Source of the DNA: Streptomyces ortus
GTDB lineage: Bacteria > Actinomycetota > Actinomycetes > Streptomycetales > Streptomycetaceae
Reading direction: 5' to 3'
Assembly: GCF_026341275.1 (NCBI RefSeq)
Contig: NZ_JAIFZO010000002.1
Coordinates: forward strand, 8,028,118-8,092,117
DNA: 64,000 bases
The notes below the pieces were generated by a model. That model made no database searches. It saw only the letters and a list, made by a program, of their open reading frames with translations, and was not told where the DNA came from. The translations under genes and the position numbers were made by a program. This document shows, one piece after another, positions 1 to 6,866 of the stretch (position 1 is its first letter; each line of letters starts with the position of its first letter).

Positions 1-307
1 AGTCGGGTACTTCTGGAGCAAGGCGCTCGGCTGGCCCCTGGTCTGGGACCAGGATCAGGAGACCGCGATCCGCTCTCCGCACGGCGGACCTAAGATCACA
101 TGGGGCGGGCCGCCGGTGGCGCCGAGGACGGGCAGGGACCGGCTGCGCTTCGACCTCGCTCCCACCGCCGACGGTGACCTGCAAGCGGAGGTCGATCGAC
201 TGCTCTCGCTCGGCGCGAAGCGCATCGACGGCGGCCAGGACGACCTCGGCGGCGTGGCGATGACCGACCCCGACGGCAACGAGTTCACAGTCCTGACCCC
301 CCGGTAG
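1..307 (+). CDS. VOC (glyoxalase-like) family protein, C-terminal part
   Basis: The gene enters from the left edge, so its start is not visible; the reading frame is open from base 2. The visible 101 residues contain the pattern of a glyoxalase/bleomycin-resistance (VOC) domain: YFWSKALGWPLVWD near the beginning, a central RLRFDLAP strand, and the typical ending DPDGNEFTVL. Proteins of this family bind a metal or small ligand in paired beta-alpha-beta-beta-beta modules and often act as lyases, dioxygenases or binding proteins; the substrate cannot be inferred. Its last 23 bases overlap the end of the convergent hydrolase gene. Confidence 0.8.
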   Translation, partial: VGYFWSKALGWPLVWDQDQETAIRSPHGGPKITWGGPPVAPRTGRDRLRFDLAPTADGDLQAEVDRLLSLGAKRIDGGQDDLGGVAMTDPDGNEFTVLTPR

Positions 308-1025
308 GCCTGGTAGGCCCGGTGGTCCCGATAGCCCCGGCAACTGGCGGCACCAGTTCAAGAACGGTGGAGACCGCGGTGCGGTGCCAGTCCCCGGCGT
401 TCCGGAGCATCGCGTGGTCGCCGCCCGCCATCTCCACGAACGTCGCCCGGGCGCCCGCGGCACGGGCACGGTGCACGAACGCCTTGGACAGGCGGGGATC
501 CGTGACACGGTCGCGGTCTCCGTGCAGCACGACGACCTCCCTGTCCCGCAGCTGGGCCACCGGCTCACCCTCGGGACACCAGGGAGCCAACGCCAGAACG
601 CCGCGGACCTGGGGCGCGCCCGCGGCACGCAGCGCCGCCCGGCCGCCCATCGAGTGGCCGACGAGAACGACGGGGACCTCCGGCGCGAGGCGCTGAAGTT
701 CTTCGAGCGCCCGCCGCGCGTCCCGCAGGGAGTCGGCGTCCCCGCCGTTCCAGCCCCGTACGCGGTACCGCACCTCCGCCAGCAGGACGTCGTCGTCCGG
801 TATCGCACGGGCGACGGCGCGTACGAACGGTTTCATGCGCACGGCCGCCAGGTGCCAGGGACGGGACGGGGCACGGCTGTCCGACCTGCCGCCGTGCAGG
901 AACAGAACGGCGGCACGGGGCGCTCGGGGTAGATGCCGCACCGCCAGCGAAGAGGCGTGCGCATCCCCCGCCTCTTCGGCGGACGCCTGGCCGTGCTCCT
1001 CGGACGCCGGGCCGCGCGCTGTCAT
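285..1025 (-). CDS. alpha/beta hydrolase
   Basis: A 246-residue cytoplasmic alpha/beta-hydrolase-fold protein. The oxyanion strand VLFLHGG lies near residue 42, the nucleophile elbow GHSMGG places the catalytic serine at about residue 125, and the acid and histidine are probably in HGDRDRVTDP and GGDHAML. It resembles dienelactone hydrolase or small esterase types, but the substrate is unknown. The last 20 residues are Gly/Thr/Pro-rich and look like a low-complexity extension read from repetitive DNA that overlaps the convergent VOC gene. No partner gene on the same strand is adjacent. Confidence 0.8.
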   Translation of the reverse strand: MTARGPASEEHGQASAEEAGDAHASSLAVRHLPRAPRAAVLFLHGGRSDSRAPSRPWHLAAVRMKPFVRAVARAIPDDDVLLAEVRYRVRGWNGGDADSLRDARRALEELQRLAPEVPVVLVGHSMGGRAALRAAGAPQVRGVLALAPWCPEGEPVAQLRDREVVVLHGDRDRVTDPRLSKAFVHRARAAGARATFVEMAGGDHAMLRNAGDWHRTAVSTVLELVPPVAGAIGTTGPTRPTGGSGL

Positions 1026-1330
1026 TACCGCTCCTGCCTGTCGAGCCGCCGCAACTCACCGGACTTGTCCCACTCCATATTCCGTATTCGTTGCCGACCG
1101 CTCGGTGGCTTGGTCGGGGTCCGGTCGGCACTTGGTCGGCGCTGGGTCACCCAGTCGGGACGGCACCGTACGCCCCTTCGTCCGCCTGCCCGCGCCGTCC
1201 GGTTCCACCTGCGATTTCCTGGGTGCCAGGGACCAATCCACTGCGGCTCCGGCATCGGATTACGTCCTGTGATGTCCCGACGGATGTCCCAAGGATGTCC
1301 AGATGGATGTCCCGACCACGGAGGACCCCG
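1026..1330. other. intergenic region without a gene
   Basis: No convincing coding sequence was seen between the hydrolase start and the sigma-factor remnant. It contains repeated GGTCGG words around 1110-1145 and the GATGTCC repeats described separately. It must hold the promoters for the minus-strand hydrolase and the plus-strand anti-sigma gene, but I cannot assign -10 or -35 elements with confidence. Confidence 0.6.
1271..1312 (+). repeat. four phased GATGTCC direct repeats
   Basis: The word GATGTCC begins at 1271, 1283, 1294 and 1306, so the copies are spaced 12, 11 and 12 bases, close to one helical turn. The block ends about 18 bases before the GTG of the sigma-factor remnant. Such phasing would put the motif on one DNA face, as expected for a regulator array, but the repeats may also be a simple tandem duplication. 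Confidence 0.7.
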
Positions 1331-1486
1331 GTGAACGAAGTCGCCCGGACCGGCACACGCGGCAGACCTGTCAGACACCACTCGGCTGAACCTGATCTGC
1401 GGGAGCCGCCTCCACCGGGCACGCACGGGACCCGGCGGCGGGACGACCTCAGCCGACCGCGTGACTGCCTGGGGGTGACCGCGTGA
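1331..1486 (+). pseudogene. collapsed SigK-type ECF sigma factor (51-codon remnant)
   Basis: A GTG codon with an excellent ribosome binding site (GGAGG, six bases before) opens a 51-residue frame that ends in GTGA, overlapping the start of the anti-sigma gene, which is exactly where a SigK-type sigma gene normally ends. The N-terminus (NEVARTGTRGRPV) looks like the variable tail of such a sigma factor. The last residues, RDCLGVTA, match the ending I know for streptomycete SigK-type sigma factors, and GTHGTRRRDDLSRPRDC lines up with their GTVKTRMRDGLIRLRDC region-4 helix. All of regions 2 and most of 4 (roughly 130-150 codons) are missing, so it cannot work as a sigma factor. An internal deletion is inferred; a genuinely new small protein is the alternative. 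Confidence 0.6.
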
Positions 1487-2295
1487 CAACCGAGGATCCG
1501 CACACACTGACCGGCGCCTACGCTCTGCACGCCCTGTCCGACGAGGAACGCGAGGCATTCGAACGGCATCTCGGGGAGTGCGAGGCATGTGCGCGGGAGA
1601 CGGCCGAGCTGTCCGCCACCGCCGCCCGTCTGGGACTCGCCGCCTCCCTGCCAGCACGCCCCGCCCTGCGGGAACACGTGCTGCGACAGATCCGGACCGT
1701 CCGGCAGGAGGGACCCGCGAGCCCGGCCCTGCCCCGCCGAATCCGAACGCGCCGGACCCGTACGCGCCGGACCCGTACGGGCTGGACCGGGACTCTCCGC
1801 ATCCGTACGGCACCGCGTGGCCGGCCGGTGTCGCGCTGGGCACTCGCCGCCTGCCTCGCGACCGCCACCGCCCTGGGCGTGACCGCGGTGTGGCAGCACG
1901 AACGGGCCCAGAACGCCTCCGAACAGGCGCGGCGGGCCGAACGGGGAGCGAACGACATCGCCGCCGTGCTCACAGCCCCGGACGCCAGGAGCCGGACCAC
2001 GAAACTGGCCGGCGGCGCCACGGGCACCGTCGTCGTTTCCGACAGCCGAGACAGGGCCGTCTTCCTGACCTCCGGGATGGCCGAACCGCCCCGGGGCAAG
2101 ATCTACCAGCTCTGGTTCGACGACGACGGCACCATGCGGTCCGCCGGTCTGATGGACCCCGCACGCACCAGCCAGGCCGTCCTGATGCGGGGCACTGTGG
2201 GCACCGCGTCGGGCATGGGGGTCACGGTCGAGCCGAAGGGCGGCTCCGAGGAACCGACCTCCACTCCGCTCGCCCTGCTGAACCTCCCCGCATGA
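1483..2295 (+). CDS. RskA-like membrane anti-sigma factor
   Basis: A 270-residue anti-sigma factor of the RskA type, which normally holds an ECF sigma factor at the membrane until regulated proteolysis. The N-terminal zinc anti-sigma motif is His29-x3-Cys33-x2-Cys36. A single membrane segment covers roughly residues 119-136 (RWALAACLATATALGVTAVW), and the extracytoplasmic RskA domain ends with YQLWFDDDG and a late-strand block rich in V and T. Residues 87-110 are an odd Arg/Thr repeat encoded by a 15-bp tandem duplication at 1747-1791. The GTG start overlaps the stop of the collapsed sigma gene, so no intact cognate sigma factor sits beside it. It could be orphaned, or bind a sigma factor encoded elsewhere. 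Confidence 0.85.
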   Translation: MTTEDPHTLTGAYALHALSDEEREAFERHLGECEACARETAELSATAARLGLAASLPARPALREHVLRQIRTVRQEGPASPALPRRIRTRRTRTRRTRTGWTGTLRIRTAPRGRPVSRWALAACLATATALGVTAVWQHERAQNASEQARRAERGANDIAAVLTAPDARSRTTKLAGGATGTVVVSDSRDRAVFLTSGMAEPPRGKIYQLWFDDDGTMRSAGLMDPARTSQAVLMRGTVGTASGMGVTVEPKGGSEEPTSTPLALLNLPA

Positions 2296-2373
2296 GGAAG
2301 AAGCCCCGCGGTCGCGTCGGGCGATCGGGCGTCCCGACCGGGACCGGGCCTCACCGCGATCGTCACCCCGGTG

Positions 2374-2781
2374 TCACACCTGGCCGGTGACGGTCACGGT
2401 GACCCGCGCGGGTGCGGGCTCCGCGGGGAACTTCTCGGCCAGGTGCGCCTCGACTCCCCGTCGTGCGGCGCGGGCCACGTCCAGGGCTCGCGCCTGCCTG
2501 AGCGCGACGAGGTGGATCTCGACATGCCGTCGTCCGGTGTCGTCCGGCCGCCCCAGACGTACGCCCGCCGTCGGTATCCCGGGGGTCGGCACCACCGTCG
2601 TCGGCAGCCCCGCGGTCAGCACTCCCACCGGCGGAGCCGCGTCCTTGCCCCGCTGCGATCGCGTCCGGTTCGAGCGCAACCGGCCGGCGAGCCCCGGTCT
2701 GAGAAAGGCCACCCCCGGCACGCTCTCCACAGCTCGGGCGATCTCCTCGGTCAGTGCGGTGTGGGCGATGTCGCGGGTCAT
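2374..2781 (-). CDS. Asp23/Gls24-family small protein
   Basis: A 135-residue protein related to the small Asp23/Gls24-like proteins of actinobacterial envelope-stress clusters. The pattern VPGVAFLRPGLAGRL near the N-terminus, a central HVEIHLVAL strand and the terminal VTVTVTG are typical. The middle (about residues 50-75) is low-complexity Pro/Thr/Val. No signal peptide or membrane segment is visible, so it is probably cytoplasmic and may associate with the AmaP-like membrane partners encoded across the divergent promoter. It follows the Asp23/zinc-finger gene with a one-base overlap, making it the third gene of the sigma operon. Confidence 0.7.
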   Translation of the reverse strand: MTRDIAHTALTEEIARAVESVPGVAFLRPGLAGRLRSNRTRSQRGKDAAPPVGVLTAGLPTTVVPTPGIPTAGVRLGRPDDTGRRHVEIHLVALRQARALDVARAARRGVEAHLAEKFPAEPAPARVTVTVTGQV

Positions 2782-3431
2782 CAGGTACGACCTCCCTGGC
2801 TGTCGTCCGCTGAGTGGATCAGGTCGGTGACATGGACGTCTATCGCCGCCACGGCCACGCCCAACTCACGGTCCGCCGCCTCGCGGACCCGCCCACGGAC
2901 CTCTTCGGCGAGTTCCGGCAGCGGGACCCCGGCCGGGGCGTGAATGGCCAGACGGACCACGAACGGTCCCTCGAAGGCGTCGGAGGTGGTGGAGGACTCG
3001 GAGGACTCGGGGGTGGGGTGGGGGAGGAACCGGCACGAGCCCGCCCGTACGCCGGAGACGGTCTCGGCCGCCGCACGCAGGGCGCGGGCAGCGACCGCTT
3101 CCATGATCCACAGATCCTCGTCGGGCTCGCCGAGGGGCACGGGGCGGCCGGGACGCAGTTCGAGACGTACGACCTCCATGACACGCCGCGTCAGAGACGT
3201 CGCCTCGGATGCGTAACTGTCCGCCGTCTCGTCACGCAGGTCACGTACCGCGACCTCCAGATCGTCGAGACCTAGGACCGCGTTCCGACAGTGCGGGCAG
3301 CTCTGCCGATGCGGGTCGTCGGACTGCTGTTCCCAGTCGTCCCAGACCCGGGACAGCAGCCTGCCGCACGGCAGCCGCTCGTCGTCGATGCCGTCGTCGC
3401 TCGCGTTGGGCGGGTCGGTGTGAGTGGTCAT
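2781..3431 (-). CDS. zinc-finger anti-sigma-like protein fused to Asp23/Gls24 domain
   Basis: A 216-residue protein with two parts. Residues 15-60 contain PCGRLLSRVWDDWE followed by His41-x3-Cys45-x2-Cys48, the spacing of zinc-binding anti-sigma (ZAS) domains. Residues 65-210 form an Asp23/Gls24-type region (VVRLAIHAPAGVPLPELA, then VRGRVREAAD and the strand VAAIDVHVTDL). Its start overlaps the stop of the ECF sigma gene by four bases, the classic layout for a sigma/anti-sigma pair. I infer that it binds that sigma factor and senses envelope state through Asp23-domain contacts rather than through a transmembrane helix, which it lacks. Confidence 0.75.
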   Translation of the reverse strand: MTTHTDPPNASDDGIDDERLPCGRLLSRVWDDWEQQSDDPHRQSCPHCRNAVLGLDDLEVAVRDLRDETADSYASEATSLTRRVMEVVRLELRPGRPVPLGEPDEDLWIMEAVAARALRAAAETVSGVRAGSCRFLPHPTPESSESSTTSDAFEGPFVVRLAIHAPAGVPLPELAEEVRGRVREAADRELGVAVAAIDVHVTDLIHSADDSQGGRT

Positions 3432-4012
3432 CGCCAGGCCCCCATTGCTTGTGTCAGGCAGCGTCGTGCGCGGAAGACCCGGGCGCGCACAGCCTCTTGG
3501 CTGATGCCGACCGTGTCCGCGATGAATTCGTAGGACTGACCGTCCAATTCTCGCAGCACCCAGCAGGCGCGCTGTTCGACAGACAGCTGGTCGAGAGCCT
3601 CGCCCAGCGCACGCACCGCGTCGCGTGCCTCGGCGATCCGGGCCGGGGAGGCCGCGTGCTCGGGCGCCGTCAGCTCTCCCGCGGCCTCCAGCGGGACCAC
3701 CGGCTTGCGGGCGCGCAGTACGTTCAGACAGCGGTTGGTGACGATCCGGTACATCCAGGTGCTGAACGACGACCGGTGGTGGAATTCCGGGAGCCGCCGC
3801 CAGGCGCTGATGAACGCGTCCTGCACGGCGTCCTCCGCCTCCGCCCGTCCGCCGAGCAGGCGTGTGGCCAGCCGTATCAGGGCCGGGGCATGCGCCTGTA
3901 CGAGCACGGCGAAGGCATCCTCGTCCCCCTCCGCGGCCCGTACTGTCAGCAGGGCGTCGTCGGTCTCGCCCCGGGCCTCCGGTGGCGCGTTCTGCTTGCT
4001 GGCCCCCGCCAC
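3428..4012 (-). CDS. ECF-family RNA polymerase sigma factor
   Basis: A 194-residue ECF sigma factor. Region 2 includes DAFAVLVQAHAPALIRLA and the promoter-melting/-10 recognition stretch AEDAVQDAFISAWRRL; region 4 has LSVEQRACWVLRELDGQSYEFIADTVGISQEAVRARVFRARRCL, the helix-turn-helix for the -35 element. The frame is open to 4255, but I chose the GTG at 4012 because AGAGGAG lies seven bases upstream and the longer N-terminus is Arg-rich and unlike the family. It is the first gene of a three-gene operon with the ZAS/Asp23 fusion and a small Asp23-like protein, and lies head-to-head with the main Asp23 operon, which it may control. Confidence 0.9.
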   Translation of the reverse strand: MAGASKQNAPPEARGETDDALLTVRAAEGDEDAFAVLVQAHAPALIRLATRLLGGRAEAEDAVQDAFISAWRRLPEFHHRSSFSTWMYRIVTNRCLNVLRARKPVVPLEAAGELTAPEHAASPARIAEARDAVRALGEALDQLSVEQRACWVLRELDGQSYEFIADTVGISQEAVRARVFRARRCLTQAMGAWR

Positions 4013-4391
4013 TGAGCGGCTCCTCTCGTCCGGTTCCGCAGGTTGGACACGTCGATGCCGCCCGCTGTTACGCGAGTGCCGCCTCGTGTTTACGCGCGAT
4101 CGCGCGAGGCGGCCCGGGACAGATGTGTCCCCACGAATGATCCGTGAATGATCCGTTGCGAACACCTCGACGGATGGCCCGTGAACGGTCGGACATTCGT
4201 GCGCGACTCGTACGCGGCCCGCATGCGACCTATACGCGACGCGTACGGGACTCAAAGGGGACTCCGCGGCGAGACAGAGGCGGGCGGCCGGAGCTGAGCG
4301 GAGATTTTTCGGGTATCCGCGTCACAGGCGTGGCCGCGGCGGGTCCATCTCAGTGAGAGCAGCCGACCGGCTACAGAAAGAAGGACGTGCC
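4013..4391. promoter_or_regulatory. divergent control region of sigma and Asp23 operons
   Basis: This gene-free stretch separates the ECF sigma gene from the Asp23 operon. It contains an Ade/Thr-richer block GATTTTTCGGGTAT (4303-4316), whose GGGTAT resembles the -10 of SigB-type stress promoters, but I find no good GNNT -35 at the right distance. A self-complementary CGCGATCGCG core lies near 4096. The upstream 4135-4156 duplication is listed separately. Confidence 0.4.
4135..4156 (+). repeat. exact 11-bp tandem duplication
   Basis: GAATGATCCGT occurs twice back to back (4135-4145 and 4146-4156), between the divergent sigma and Asp23 operons. An 11-bp period places both copies on the same helical face, so it could be a paired regulator half-site; chance slippage is also possible. 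Confidence 0.8.
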
Positions 4392-4928
4392 ATGACCACG
4401 CAGACCGTACCGACCGCGTCGACCACATCGACCGACAAGGGCGTATCGGCACCGCAGGGCCTCAAGACGGGACAGACGACGACAGCACAGACGACGACAG
4501 CGCTGTCCGGCGGTGTCACCGGCGCCGACCAGCCGGCGGCGGACCGGGGACGGACCTCGATCGCCGATGTCGTCGTGGTGAAGGTCGCGGGGATCGCGGC
4601 CCGCGAGATTCCGGGTGTGTACGACATGGGCGGCGGCCTCTCCCGCACCATCGGCGCGGTTCGCGACCGGGTACCGGGCGGCCGGCCGAACGTGGGACGT
4701 GGAGTGAAGGTCGAGGTCGGCGAGCGGCAGACGGCCATCGATCTCGACCTGGTCGTGGAGTACGGCGTTCCCATCACGGACGTGGCGCGCGAGGTCCGGG
4801 AGAACGTGATCTCCGCGGTGGAGCGCGTCACCGGCCTCGACGTGGTCGAGGTCAACGTCACGGTCAACGACGTGCATCTGCCCGAGGAGGACGGCGAGGC
4901 GCCGACGACGGACTCCCGCGTGGAGTGA
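4392..4928 (+). CDS. Asp23/Gls24 family envelope stress response protein
   Basis: A 178-residue Asp23/Gls24 (PF03780-type) protein, usually an abundant cytoplasmic protein tethered to membrane partners and induced by envelope or alkaline stress. The core begins IADVVVVKVAGIAAREIPGVYDMG and carries the diagnostic IDLDLVVEYGVPI, then VARE VRENVISAVERVTGL and VEVNVTVNDV. The first 45 residues are Thr/Ser-rich low complexity, partly from a 15-bp repeat near 4469-4500. ATG at 4392 was chosen because AAGGACG precedes it by four bases. It heads a six-gene plus-strand run with DUF2273-like, Asp23-like, AmaP-like and YihY proteins. Confidence 0.9.
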   Translation: MTTQTVPTASTTSTDKGVSAPQGLKTGQTTTAQTTTALSGGVTGADQPAADRGRTSIADVVVVKVAGIAAREIPGVYDMGGGLSRTIGAVRDRVPGGRPNVGRGVKVEVGERQTAIDLDLVVEYGVPITDVAREVRENVISAVERVTGLDVVEVNVTVNDVHLPEEDGEAPTTDSRVE

Positions 4929-5047
4929 GCGGGCCGTCGCACACCAGAGGATGCCCGGCCGGTGTGTGAGAACCGGCGCGTGAGGCCGGTGAAAGGGAAC
5001 CGGCGAAAAAGGAATGGTGAAAGAGGCCAGGACATGGACGTGACCAC

Positions 5048-5233
5048 GTGACCAGAGCATTCGTCGGGATGATCGCAGGGATGGCGCTGGCCTTCGCCGG
5101 TTTCTTCGGAGGTTTCGGCGCGTTCCTGCTCGTGGCCGCACTGGGCGGCCTGGGGTGGGCCGCGGGCCACTGGTTCGACGGCGGAGGCCGCTTCCAGGAT
5201 CTGCGCGACGGCTATGCGCGGAGCCGTCGATGA
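5048..5233 (+). CDS. small two-helix membrane protein (DUF2273-like)
   Basis: A 61-residue protein with two hydrophobic helices (about residues 5-22 and 24-40, rich in Gly, Phe and Ala) and a charged tail RFQDLRDGYARSRR. Small DUF2273-type proteins sit in the same place in many Asp23 clusters and are thought to help anchor Asp23 to the membrane. The GTG start has no good Shine-Dalgarno; instead a five-codon mini-frame (ATG at 5034, ending TGA at 5049-5051) overlaps it as GTGA, suggesting translational coupling from a leader. Its stop overlaps the next gene as ATGA. Confidence 0.7.
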   Translation: MTRAFVGMIAGMALAFAGFFGGFGAFLLVAALGGLGWAAGHWFDGGGRFQDLRDGYARSRR

Positions 5234-6285
5234 CCACGGCGGACCGGCGCGGCACCACGACCGTCTCGGAGAAAGCGGTCCGAAGGATCGCCGAGCGGGC
5301 GGCCACCGAGGCGGGGCCTGGGACAGGAGCCGAGCCTTTCGAGGCCCGGGCCCGGGCCTCGAAAGGCTCGGCCGACGTGCACGGCCGCCGGGCGGACGTG
5401 CGGGTCGACGTCACCCTGCCCTACCCGGCGCCACTGCCGGAGGCCGTCCGCCGGCTCCAGGACCATGTCACCGCCCGCACGCACCAGTTGACCGGCCTTG
5501 ACGTCACCAGAGCGCGTGTCGGCGTCACTGCCCTGGTGCCGGACCTGGCCGCAGTGCCGGTGCCGTACCCGGACCTGCATTCGTACCCGGACCCGGACGC
5601 GGACGCGGTCCTCGCACCGGTCGCGGCGAAGACCCGACCGCTGAACTCGCGCACGCCGCTGCGGTGGTGGTCAGAACGACGGCTGCCGGTCCTGCTGCTC
5701 GCCCTGTCGGCCCTGATGGCCTGCGGCGCGCTCGCGGTCGACCTGCTTATCGTGCACGCCGCAGACCGGTCGGCGGCGGTCTGGCGCACCGACGCCCTGC
5801 ACTGGCTCTCGCAGCACGGCCCCGGTGAGGCGACCGTCACGGTCTCCGCCGTCGCGGTCGCGCTCCTCGGTCTGCTGATGATCGTCCTGGCCCTCACCCC
5901 AGGACACCGCGGACTGCTCACGCTCACCGCGCCCGCTCCGAACCTCCGGGCGGCCCTGGACCGTACGGCGGTCGCCGCGCTCGTCGGGGACGCGGTGGGA
6001 CAGATACAGGGGATCGGTCCGGTGAAGGTGCGGGTGCGCCGCCGCAGCGTCAGAGTCCGGGCCGGCCTGGCCTTCGGCCACCGCGCCCTGGCTCTCGACG
6101 AGGCCCGGCAGACGGCCCGCCGGGTGCTGGAGAGCTGCAATCTGCGTCGCCCACCACGACTGCGCGTCCGGGTGCGGCCCGGGACCGCCTGGGATCCCGG
6201 TACGACGGTTGGGGACGGCGGAGGAGCGCAGCGTACGCTCACGGCCGGTGCCGACGACACGGCCCTCGAAGGAGTCACCCGCTGA
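5230..6285 (+). CDS. Asp23/Gls24-like protein with two membrane segments
   Basis: A 351-residue protein. The N-terminal 130 residues are Asp23-like (VSEKAVRRIAERAATEAG, then ADVRVDVTLPYPAPLPEAV and VTGL-type helix). Membrane segments follow at roughly 155-180 (LPVLLLALSALMACGALAVDLL) and 208-230 (VTVSAVAVALLGLLMIVLAL), then a cytoplasmic domain with a second basic alpha/beta repeat (VKVRVRRRSVRVRAG). It resembles the alkaline-shock membrane-anchor proteins of these clusters. A 44-bp perfect DNA palindrome lies inside codons 34-48, where the protein reads AEPFEARARASKGSA. Starts at an ATGA overlap with the preceding gene and ends in TGATG with the next. Confidence 0.75.
   Translation: MTTADRRGTTTVSEKAVRRIAERAATEAGPGTGAEPFEARARASKGSADVHGRRADVRVDVTLPYPAPLPEAVRRLQDHVTARTHQLTGLDVTRARVGVTALVPDLAAVPVPYPDLHSYPDPDADAVLAPVAAKTRPLNSRTPLRWWSERRLPVLLLALSALMACGALAVDLLIVHAADRSAAVWRTDALHWLSQHGPGEATVTVSAVAVALLGLLMIVLALTPGHRGLLTLTAPAPNLRAALDRTAVAALVGDAVGQIQGIGPVKVRVRRRSVRVRAGLAFGHRALALDEARQTARRVLESCNLRRPPRLRVRVRPGTAWDPGTTVGDGGGAQRTLTAGADDTALEGVTR
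5329..5372. repeat. 44-bp perfect palindrome inside a coding sequence
   Basis: Bases 5329-5350 are the exact reverse complement of 5351-5372, with no central spacer; the centre is CCCGGGCCCGGG and the arms end in GCCGAGCC/GGCTCGGC. It lies wholly inside the Asp23-like gene starting at 5230. Perfect, spacerless palindromes of this size are unstable in most bacteria, so its retention in a coding region is striking. Confidence 0.95.
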
Positions 6286-6866
6286 TGCGACGTTCCCGTA
6301 CGGTCCTCGACCGGACCGCCCTCGCCGTGGTCGGCCTGGTGTTCCTCCTCGGCGGTAGCTGGCTTGCCCTCACCGGGGCCCCCTGGGCCACGCGCCTTCC
6401 GTCCTGGTGGCCTGAGCCCGGCGCCCGTGCCGTACTGGTGGACGCGGCCGGTCTCGCAGACCTGCGCTCCACGGGGTGGTGGACGCCTGTGGTCATGGCC
6501 GCCTCGATCACCGCGACCGCCCTTCTGGCTCTGTGGTGCGTCCGCCTGCTGCGCGCCGGGGCCCGCCCGTCGATTCCGCTGCCCGCGCCCGGCGGGACGC
6601 TGCGGACCCGGGCCCTGGAGGACGTCATGACCCGGCACGCGGTCGGGATCGGCGGTGTCACCCGTTGCCGCACCCGAGTCCTCGTACAACGCGAGCGGCT
6701 GCAGGTGCGCCTGCACGTCAGGCTCCAGCCCGACGTGACCCCGGCCGCCGTGCTGCCCGCCCTCGCCGAGCTCGCGGGCCGAACAGAGAGCTCCCTCACC
6801 CCGTACAGCGTGCGCACGCAGGTCCGCTTCTCCACCCGTTCGCACCGTAGGCCTCATGTCCGCTGA
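6285..6866 (+). CDS. AmaP/DUF6286-type membrane protein
   Basis: A 193-residue membrane protein with two hydrophobic helices, about residues 9-33 (LALAVVGLVFLLGGSWLAL region) and 65-88 (WWTPVVMAASITATALLALWCV), followed by a cytoplasmic domain of roughly 100 residues ending in a strand-rich segment. The topology matches alkaline-shock membrane-anchor (AmaP) relatives that accompany Asp23 proteins. It begins on a TGATG overlap with the previous gene and its last 11 bases overlap the YihY gene, so it belongs to the same operon. Confidence 0.7.
   Translation: MRRSRTVLDRTALAVVGLVFLLGGSWLALTGAPWATRLPSWWPEPGARAVLVDAAGLADLRSTGWWTPVVMAASITATALLALWCVRLLRAGARPSIPLPAPGGTLRTRALEDVMTRHAVGIGGVTRCRTRVLVQRERLQVRLHVRLQPDVTPAAVLPALAELAGRTESSLTPYSVRTQVRFSTRSHRRPHVR

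Noticed and set aside
1025..2099. Long antisense frames over the anti-sigma region
   Set aside because: They are mirror frames of high-GC coding DNA with Arg/Pro/Gly-rich, low-complexity translations and no recognisable family.
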